Of a stretch of DNA of 5,801 bases, positions 1-4,269 are shown piece after piece; position 1 is the first letter of the stretch, and every line of letters starts with the position of its first letter. The notes beneath the pieces are model-generated. The model was given only the letters and a program-made list of their open reading frames with translations, made no database searches and was not told the origin of the DNA. The position numbers and the translations under genes were made by a program. The stretch covers positions 1-5,801 of the forward strand of contig USPB01000128.1 of NCBI GenBank assembly GCA_900556405.1, in the 5' to 3' direction. This DNA comes from an uncultured Actinomyces sp. (GTDB lineage Bacteria; Actinomycetota; Actinomycetes; Actinomycetales; Actinomycetaceae).

Positions 1-1067
1 GAGAAGGCTACGAGTACGGGCGCTGCGGCAACCCGACGACCAACGCGTTCGCGGGTGCGCTCGCGGCCTTGGAGGGGGCGACGCACGGCTTCGCGTTTCC
101 CTCGGGCATGAGCGCCGAGGACACGGTGATCCGCCTGCTGGCGCGCCCCGGCGATCACGTGGTGCACTCGACGGACGTGTACGGGGGCACGCACAAGCTC
201 CTGAGCGTCATCAAGCCCGCCGAGGGCATCACGTCCGAGGCCGTGGACCTGACCGACCTGGCCGAGGCCGAGCGCGTGATTCGCGCCTCGCGCCCCCAGA
301 TCGTGTGGGTGGAGACGCCCTCGAATCCGTTCCTACTGATCACGGATATCGCCGCGATTGCGGCCCTTACGCACGAGGTAGGCGGCCTGCTGATCGTGGA
401 TAACACCTTCGCGACGCCGGTCCTGCAGCGGCCCCTCGAGTTGGGCGCGGACGTCGTCGTGCACTCGACGACCAAGTACGTGGGCGGCCACTCGGACGTG
501 ATCGGCGGCGCTTTCGTCCTGCGCGACGGCCTGGAGCTGCCCGCGCACGTCGAGCCCTTCTTCGGCGACCGCGATGCCGCCGCCGAGGCCGTGAAGCTGC
601 AGATGGCCCTCGGGCACGTGCCCTCCCCGCGCGACACCTACCTCGCGCACCGCGGCCTGAAAACCCTGGCGCTGCGCGTGCAGCGCCACTGCGAGAACGC
701 GCAGAAGGTCGCCGAGTTCCTGGCCTCCCACCCGAAGGTCACGGCCGTCCACTATCCGGGGCTGGCCTCGGACCCGGGCTACGAGCTGGCTCAGCATCAG
801 AACCCGGCCGGCGTGGGAGGCGTGCTTTCGTTCCAGGTTGCCACCGAGGAGGCGGCGATCGAACTGACGACGCGCACGCGCGTCTTTGCGCTCGCGGCGT
901 CCCTGGGCGCGCCGGAGTCTCTCATCGAGCACCCGGCGATCATGACGCACTCGACGCGCGTGGGTGGCGTGGGCGGTGTGCCCGGCACGCTCCTGCGCCT
1001 GGCGGTCGGCTTGGAGGACGCGCAGGATCTGATTGCGGACTTGGATCAGGCGCTCGCACAGATCTGA
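1..1067 (+). CDS. metB: Cystathionine gamma-synthase/lyase family PLP enzyme, 5' end missing
   Basis: The open frame runs in from the left edge (first full codon at base 3), so the start lies outside and about 355 residues are visible; the family is usually about 380-400 aa. Seen: the YEYGR-GNPTT cofactor/phosphate-binding motif at bases 12-41, the ETPSNP motif, VDNTFATP, and the HSTTKYVGGHSDVIGG motif whose lysine (AAG, 474-476) should form the PLP Schiff base. The C-terminal SLIEHPAIMTHST and LLRLAVGLED blocks are also present. Family knowledge: Cys/Met-metabolism PLP enzymes act in the cytoplasm as cystathionine gamma-synthase (acyl-homoserine plus cysteine), gamma-lyase, or homoserine sulfhydrylase. 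The pattern fits actinobacterial MetB best, but the synthase and lyase activities cannot be separated from sequence alone. The stretch after GGAF (about bases 540-600) looks some 12 residues longer than is usual. No clear terminator hairpin directly follows the TGA. Confidence 0.87.
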   Translation, partial: EGYEYGRCGNPTTNAFAGALAALEGATHGFAFPSGMSAEDTVIRLLARPGDHVVHSTDVYGGTHKLLSVIKPAEGITSEAVDLTDLAEAERVIRASRPQIVWVETPSNPFLLITDIAAIAALTHEVGGLLIVDNTFATPVLQRPLELGADVVVHSTTKYVGGHSDVIGGAFVLRDGLELPAHVEPFFGDRDAAAEAVKLQMALGHVPSPRDTYLAHRGLKTLALRVQRHCENAQKVAEFLASHPKVTAVHYPGLASDPGYELAQHQNPAGVGGVLSFQVATEEAAIELTTRTRVFALAASLGAPESLIEHPAIMTHSTRVGGVGGVPGTLLRLAVGLEDAQDLIADLDQALAQI

Positions 1068-1086
1068 CGCCTCTTAGATGCCTACA

Positions 1087-1216
1087 CTTCCCCACAAATC
1101 TCGCACGTAATTTAACTGGGTCAGATTTTAGGTGCGCCCACAAACGTTGCAATTCCAACGATGTGATTTCAAAAGTTGAAGTATCGGTGGCCGAATTACG
1201 TGCGACTTTGAGGGGG
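1087..1216. repeat. Inverted-repeat-bounded AT-richer block, MITE-like or long imperfect palindrome
   Basis: A perfect 12-bp inverted repeat, TCGCACGTAATT (1101-1112) and AATTACGTGCGA (1194-1205), extends outward after a 1-2 base slip into CCCACAAA (1091-1098) versus TTTGAGGG (1207-1214). At the midpoint is a small stem, CGTTG (1145-1149) and CAACG (1156-1160), with its centre within half a base of the centre of the outer arms. The block is clearly less GC-rich than the DNA on both sides. No target-site duplication is evident and it encodes nothing. It may be a miniature transposon remnant, a pair of protein-binding sites, or a folded 3' region shared by the convergent genes. The repeat itself is certain; its nature is inferred. 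Confidence 0.5.
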
Positions 1217-1249
1217 ACGAGGCAGGGGCGTCCAGGGTGGTGACGCGCG

Positions 1250-1382
1250 GTTAGCGGCGGCCCGGCGGGTCAGCGAGGCCGGGGAGCGGCGGCTTAGCAA
1301 GCCCGGTGGCTCAGCAAGCCCGGCGGCTCAGTGGGTGTGGCTCAGCGAGCCTCGGCCCGGCGGGTCAGCCAGGTCGCGGCGG
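1250..1382. repeat. Degenerate tandem array straddling the stop codon of the CLC gene
   Basis: Seven adjacent units each begin [CG]T[CT]AG(C/T) and mostly end GGCGG or GGTGG: 1250-1268, 1269-1292, 1293-1309, 1310-1326, 1327-1340, 1341-1363 and 1364-1382. The two central 17-bp units differ at only two positions. A 17-bp sequence, cggcccggcgggtcagc, occurs exactly at 1258-1274 and 1353-1369. On the minus strand each unit begins its TCA/TTA as TGA or TAA. The TGA in unit 1341-1363 is the actual stop of the CLC gene, and the remaining units towards 1250 are its 3' untranslated region. Stops at 1342, 1328 and 1311 fall in three different frames. Confidence 0.65.
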
Positions 1383-2577
1383 CCGTCGCGCCGCCGACGG
1401 CGAGGACCGCGGGCACGAGGATCGTGGCGCCTTGGCCGGTGAACTCGATGACGAGGATGAGCCCCGTGAAGGGTGCCTTCATGGAAGTCCCGAGGAACGC
1501 TGCCGCGCCGATGAAGGCGAAGGCGGCGACCTCCGATCCCGGCCACGCGGCCGCCCACGGCAGCCCGATGACGGCTCCCAGCCCGGCGCCGAGCGCAACC
1601 GCGGGGGTGAGGACGCCGCCCCAGCCTCCCGCGCCGATCGTCAGGAATGTGGTGGCCGTCTTGGCGAGGAGAACCAACAGCGCGAACGCGAGCCCCGCGC
1701 CAGCCGCCCACGCCGCGTCAAACTGCGTCTGAGCGCTGGCCTGCCCGTTGCCGAGCACCGAGGGAATGCGGGTGGAGACCAGGCCGACGGCGACGAACGT
1801 GATCGGCAGCGTGACGAGAATACGCCAGTCACGCGGCCGGATTGCCCCGGTGCGCGCGACGGCCTGTTTGAACGCCCAGCCCGCGGCTCCGAGCACCGGC
1901 CCCATGAGCGCGCCGAAGACCGTCAAGGATAGCGACGGCGTGAGGGTGGGGACCGTGTAGAAGAAGGCCGGCCTCGTGAATCCCGTGGAGATGAGGACCG
2001 CGATCCCCGAGGTGATGAGCGCGGGGGCGACGGCGCGCGCCGAGAGCGACACGAGGAGGATCTCGAGGGTGTAGATCGCGCCCGACAGGGGGATCGAGTA
2101 GACGGCGGCCAGGCCCGCGCCCGCGCCGCACGCGACGATGATGCGCCGATCTTCGGGGGTGAGCCCCAGCCGGTCGGCGGCGGCCGCGCTGAAGGCGGCG
2201 GCCATCTCTCGCGGGGCGACCTCGCGCCCCACGGAGGCGCCGAGGCCGACGATGAGGACCTGGGTCAGGGCGTGCCAGGTGGCGCGCAGGGGAGGCATGG
2301 GGGAGCCACCCACTGCACCGGCGACGGAGGTGACGGCCTTGTTGCGGCGGAAGAGCAGGAACCAGGAGAGGGCGCCGATGACGCCGGCGAGCGTGAGGAT
2401 GGCGACGCGACGGGCGGGGGAGACGGCGCTGACGGCCTCCAGGAGGGTGCCGCCGTGCATGTCCCAGGCAGCCGCCTGGATCCAGTGAAGCAGGTGAATG
2501 CACGCCAGGCCGACGAGGCCGGCGATAACCCCGGTGAGGAGTGTTGCGACCGCGAGGCGGCGCGTGCTCACGGACAT
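1342..2577 (-). CDS. CLC-family chloride channel/antiporter, divergent
   Basis: A 411-residue polytopic membrane protein, mostly hydrophobic helices rich in Ala, Leu, Val and Gly. Three CLC signature regions are visible: a GGSPMPP segment (residues 90-96, the GSGIP-like site), ASVGREVAP (114-122, the GREGP-like site with the candidate gating glutamate E119), and GGWGGVLTP (317-325, the GxFxP-like site). MKAPFTG-LILVIEFTG (366-381) matches the late RAP-T-I-E-TG block. E172 in YTLEILL aligns with the first of the two glutamates in E. coli ClC; the next position, the internal proton glutamate, is Ile. Whether it is a channel or an exchanger is therefore open. No regulatory CBS domains follow. 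The ATG at 2577 was chosen because it begins the membrane protein and overlaps the upstream marR stop by 10 bp, with no clear ribosome site of its own, so translation is probably coupled. Longer upstream reading in this frame lies within marR and is spurious. Confidence 0.85.
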   Translation of the reverse strand: MSVSTRRLAVATLLTGVIAGLVGLACIHLLHWIQAAAWDMHGGTLLEAVSAVSPARRVAILTLAGVIGALSWFLLFRRNKAVTSVAGAVGGSPMPPLRATWHALTQVLIVGLGASVGREVAPREMAAAFSAAAADRLGLTPEDRRIIVACGAGAGLAAVYSIPLSGAIYTLEILLVSLSARAVAPALITSGIAVLISTGFTRPAFFYTVPTLTPSLSLTVFGALMGPVLGAAGWAFKQAVARTGAIRPRDWRILVTLPITFVAVGLVSTRIPSVLGNGQASAQTQFDAAWAAGAGLAFALLVLLAKTATTFLTIGAGGWGGVLTPAVALGAGLGAVIGLPWAAAWPGSEVAAFAFIGAAAFLGTSMKAPFTGLILVIEFTGQGATILVPAVLAVGGATAAATWLTRRAEAR

Positions 2578-3029
2578 GGCGTGTCGGAGTCGAGGCGCTC
2601 GCTCACTCGCGTGAACAGTCCGGTGAGCATGTCGATTTCCTCGGGCGTGATGTCGTCGAGGAAGAGGCGGCGGATGACGTCGCGCTGGACCAGGGCGGCC
2701 TCGTCGAAGAGGGTCTTGCCGGCTGGCGTCAGGGTGACGAGACCTCCGCGCCCGTCGCCCTCGCAGGGGCGGCGCTCGATGAGGCCGCGGGATTCGAGGC
2801 GCTTCATCGTGTGGGTGAGGCGCGAGCGTGAGAAGACGACCTGGTGGGCGAGGCGGGAGGGGCGCACGCCCTCTTCGCCGGCGCGGTCGGTCATGAGGAG
2901 CACGGAGTATTCGGGCATCGACAGGCCGGCCTGACACTTGAGGGCGGCTTCGATGCGCTCGGTGAGGCGTGCGGTCGTCGTGAAGTAGAGCTCCCAGGCC
3001 GCCGCTCGGGGGTGGTGTGCTCGGCTCAC
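2568..3029 (-). CDS. MarR-family winged-helix transcriptional regulator
   Basis: A 153-residue protein of typical MarR length. Seen: an N-terminal dimerisation helix, then a winged helix-turn-helix. The recognition helix lies around SRSRLTHTMKRLESRGLIER (67-86), followed by the wing and the D-R-G-G-L-V-T-L-T-P-A-G signature (92-104), then C-terminal dimer helices. The GTG at 3029 is preferred over the GTG at 3068 because AGGAG (3035-3039, minus strand) precedes it by 5 nt. Cysteines at 32, 89 and 152 are present, but redox sensing cannot be asserted. MarR proteins bind DNA as dimers and usually repress their own operon until a small ligand or oxidation releases them. The overlap with the CLC gene makes that gene its most likely target. 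A candidate promoter and palindrome lie upstream at 3089-3123. Confidence 0.88.
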   Translation of the reverse strand: MSRAHHPRAAAWELYFTTTARLTERIEAALKCQAGLSMPEYSVLLMTDRAGEEGVRPSRLAHQVVFSRSRLTHTMKRLESRGLIERRPCEGDGRGGLVTLTPAGKTLFDEAALVQRDVIRRLFLDDITPEEIDMLTGLFTRVSERLDSDTPCP

Positions 3030-3088
3030 TGGGTCTCCTCGTATCGTGCGGCATCTCGACGAGGCCACAGCGGCCTCGGGCGTCTACG

Positions 3089-3117
3089 AGTATAACTTTC
3101 AATTACTCCGATCAAAA
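3089..3117 (-). promoter_or_regulatory. Candidate sigma-70-type promoter of marR-CLC
   Basis: On the minus strand a -10-like TATACT (3089-3094) sits 17 bp from a -35-like TTTTGA (3112-3117). Transcription would start near 3082, about 50 bases before the chosen GTG. The -10 is 5/6 to consensus; the -35 is weak. Confidence 0.45.
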
Positions 3118-3123
3118 AATCGG
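3108..3123. promoter_or_regulatory. Palindrome CCGAT-N6-ATCGG, candidate MarR operator
   Basis: A perfect 5-bp inverted repeat with a 6-bp A-rich spacer (16 bp in all, a common size for MarR operators) covers the candidate -35 element of the marR promoter. Binding here would block RNA polymerase, which fits autorepression. The assignment is by position and symmetry only. Confidence 0.35.
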
Positions 3124-3147
3124 TGCTGCGTAGCTCACGTTCTCACG

Positions 3148-3219
3148 ATGAATTGTTTATGGGCAGGAATTGTATGAATTGCGATATCCTCATGATAGGA
3201 ATTGACTTTTTCAGAAATT
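3148..3219. promoter_or_regulatory. AT-rich lsr2 upstream region with repeated GAATTG
   Basis: GAATTG occurs four times, at 3150-3155, 3167-3172, 3176-3181 and 3199-3204. Two lie within AGGAATTG and two within ATGAATTG. A further AATT is at 3216-3219. TTGACT (3202-3207) resembles a -35 box, but no good -10 follows at 16-18 bp; TATCCT (3185-3190) is a possible -10 with a poor -35. The lsr2 promoter must lie here but cannot be fixed by eye. The cluster is the kind of AT-rich, AATT-bearing DNA that Lsr2 favours, so autoregulation is plausible. Confidence 0.4.
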
Positions 3220-3252
3220 CCCCGTCTCTTTTTCTCTGAAAGGACAGACATC

Positions 3253-3582
3253 GTGAAGAAGACAAAGAAGATTGTGGAAGTCGTCGATGATTTCGACGGC
3301 ACCCCCGCAGATCAGACCGTCCGTTTCGCATTCAATGGTGCGTCGTACGAAATTGATCTGAACCGCGCCCACTTTGAAGAATTCGCCGAGGCCATTCAGC
3401 CCTACATTAAGGCTGGCCGTAAGACGGGGACGACCCGCCGCCGTGGCAACGCCGGCAATCCCACGCAGCGCCTGGAGAACGCGAAGATTCGTGCCTGGGC
3501 AAAGGAAGAGGGACTCGAGCTGTCCGACCGCGGTCGTATTCCCGCTCCGATCGTTGAGGCCTACCGCAAGGCACACGCCTGA
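3253..3582 (+). CDS. lsr2: Lsr2-type nucleoid-associated protein
   Basis: A 109-residue protein close to the usual 112-aa Lsr2 length. The N-terminal half (about 1-55) has the beta-strand/oligomerisation pattern KKIVEVVDDFDG, ADQTVRFAFNGASYEIDLN, then a helix. A basic, flexible linker rich in Arg, Gly and Thr (56-73) follows. The C-terminal domain (74-109) carries the AT-hook-like RGR at 93-95 inside LSDRGRIPAPIVEAYRKAH, which inserts into the minor groove of AT-rich DNA. Lsr2 bridges DNA and silences AT-rich, often acquired, genes in actinobacteria, playing the role H-NS plays in enterics. The GTG at 3253 is chosen because it matches the family N-terminus and has AAAGGA (3238-3243) about 9 nt upstream; the reading frame upstream of it has no such support. 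The gene is monocistronic, diverges from marR-CLC, and ends at a strong terminator. Confidence 0.95.
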   Translation: MKKTKKIVEVVDDFDGTPADQTVRFAFNGASYEIDLNRAHFEEFAEAIQPYIKAGRKTGTTRRRGNAGNPTQRLENAKIRAWAKEEGLELSDRGRIPAPIVEAYRKAHA

Positions 3583-3594
3583 TTCGTGGCAAAC

Positions 3595-3632
3595 AATTGC
3601 GGGCGCACACCACGTGCGCCCGCAATTCTTTC
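3595..3632 (+). terminator. Intrinsic terminator of lsr2
   Basis: A perfect 14-bp stem, AATTGCGGGCGCAC (3595-3608) with GTGCGCCCGCAATT (3614-3627), and a 5-nt loop ACCAC. It is followed by CTTTCT and starts 12 bases after the lsr2 stop. From the opposite direction it is followed by AATTGTTTG-like sequence, so it may also stop minus-strand transcripts. Confidence 0.88.
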
Positions 3633-3639
3633 TCGATGC

Positions 3640-3679
3640 ACGTAAGGGGTGGCACGCAGATGCGTGCCACCCCTTACGT
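3640..3679 (-). terminator. Perfect 18-bp hairpin, likely terminator of the lipoprotein operon
   Basis: ACGTAAGGGGTGGCACGC (3640-3657) pairs perfectly with 3662-3679 around a 4-nt loop. It begins 11 bases past the stop of the minus-strand lipoprotein gene. No U-tract follows on either strand, which is common among actinobacterial terminators. With the neighbouring lsr2 terminator it forms a double barrier between convergent genes. Confidence 0.7.
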
Positions 3680-3690
3680 CGTGGAAAACG

Positions 3691-4182
3691 TCAGCCCTTG
3701 GTGACGGCGTTATTCGCGCCCGAGTCGGCGCCCGTCTGCGGGGCGTTGCCCTCCTCGTACTGAACCGAGTTGTTGGAGCCCGTGAAGGACACCTTCTGGA
3801 CGGACTTCACGGCGATGGCGTTCGCGGAGCCGTTGACGGTGATCTCGGAGACAGCCTCGCCCTCGATGTGGTTGTTCGAGCCGTTAATGACAACGGTCTT
3901 GGTGCCCGCGGGGATCTCGACGTGCGTGTTGGACTCGTCGATCGTGAAGGTGCCGGCAGCGTCGGACTTGCCGGAGTCCTTGGAGGTGTCCGACTTGCCG
4001 GAGTCGCTGGATGCGTCGGTCTTGGTGTCCGTGCTCGGGTTGCTCGAGGCCGCGGGGGCGGAGGAAGCCGCGGGGGCGGAGGAGTCGCCACCGGACACGT
4101 TGGCGGTCTGGGAGCAGCCGGTGAGGGCCACGGTGGCGACGGCGAGAGCGGCCGCAGCGGGAAGGAGGGACTTCAGGTGCAT
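3691..4182 (-). CDS. Lipoprotein with DUF3060-like beta-repeat domain
   Basis: A 163-residue secreted lipoprotein. Residues 1-22 form a signal peptide ending in a lipobox, LTGC, with the lipidated cysteine at 23. Residues 24-78 are a Ser/Ala/Asp/Lys low-complexity spacer that includes a duplicated SSAPAA (17-bp exact DNA repeat at 4049-4065 and 4067-4083) and a duplicated DSGKSD. Residues 79-160 hold short beta repeats: ESNTHV (83), GSNNHI (101), GSANAI (118), GSNNSV (135) and GANNAV (155), the middle three exactly 17 residues apart. This GSNN-V/I pattern is typical of DUF3060 proteins, whose function is unknown. The start ATG has GGGAG 5 nt upstream. It lies 80 bp downstream of the OmpA-domain lipoprotein gene on the same strand with no obvious terminator between, so co-transcription is likely. 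It should sit on the outer face of the cytoplasmic membrane. Confidence 0.82.
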   Translation of the reverse strand: MHLKSLLPAAAALAVATVALTGCSQTANVSGGDSSAPAASSAPAASSNPSTDTKTDASSDSGKSDTSKDSGKSDAAGTFTIDESNTHVEIPAGTKTVVINGSNNHIEGEAVSEITVNGSANAIAVKSVQKVSFTGSNNSVQYEEGNAPQTGADSGANNAVTKG

Positions 4183-4221
4183 GGTGTCTCCCTTTCGTTG
4201 ATCGGTCGTAGGTAAGCCCTA

Positions 4222-4269
4222 GTTGGGGTACTAGAAGGTTGGGGTACTAGAAGGTTGGGGTACTAGAAG
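4222..4269. repeat. Three exact 16-bp tandem repeats across the stop codon of the OmpA-domain gene
   Basis: GTTGGGGTACTAGAAG is present three times without mismatch or spacer at 4222-4237, 4238-4253 and 4254-4269. On the minus strand each copy reads CTTCTAGTACCCCAAC. The copy at 4254-4269 supplies the last Phe codon (TTC) and the TAG stop (4263-4265); the other two are in the 3' untranslated stretch before the next lipoprotein gene. Because 16 is not a multiple of 3, the three TAGs lie in three different frames. Confidence 0.95.

Noticed and set aside
155..950. Minus-strand open frames of 160 and 205 residues
   Set aside because: Shadows of the well-supported PLP enzyme on the plus strand.
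1250..1382. CRISPR-like array
   Set aside because: Units are short, GC-rich and contiguous with no unique spacers; it is a degenerate tandem repeat.
1306..1932. 208-residue charged open frame on the plus strand
   Set aside because: Antisense to the CLC gene with Arg/Gly/Glu-rich shadow composition and no coding evidence.
3030..3068. Longer marR start at GTG 3068
   Set aside because: It lacks a ribosome site, whereas the GTG at 3029 has AGGAG 5 nt upstream.
2578..3102. Long N-terminal extension of the CLC frame, giving 586 residues
   Set aside because: The extra 175 residues are Arg/Pro/His-rich low-complexity sequence typical of an out-of-frame reading of marR; the membrane protein begins cleanly at the ATG at 2577.
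3202..3252. Upstream start for lsr2 at 3202
   Set aside because: The added 17 residues have no family match, and the GTG at 3253 has a good ribosome site and restores the normal Lsr2 length.
3374..3763. 129-residue open frame overlapping lsr2 on the same strand
   Set aside because: Runs in another frame through the lsr2 coding end and both terminator hairpins; no family resemblance.
3649..4215. 188-residue Gly/Val/Arg-rich open frame on the plus strand
   Set aside because: Antisense to the DUF3060-like lipoprotein gene and begins inside the 18-bp hairpin; no recognisable protein features.
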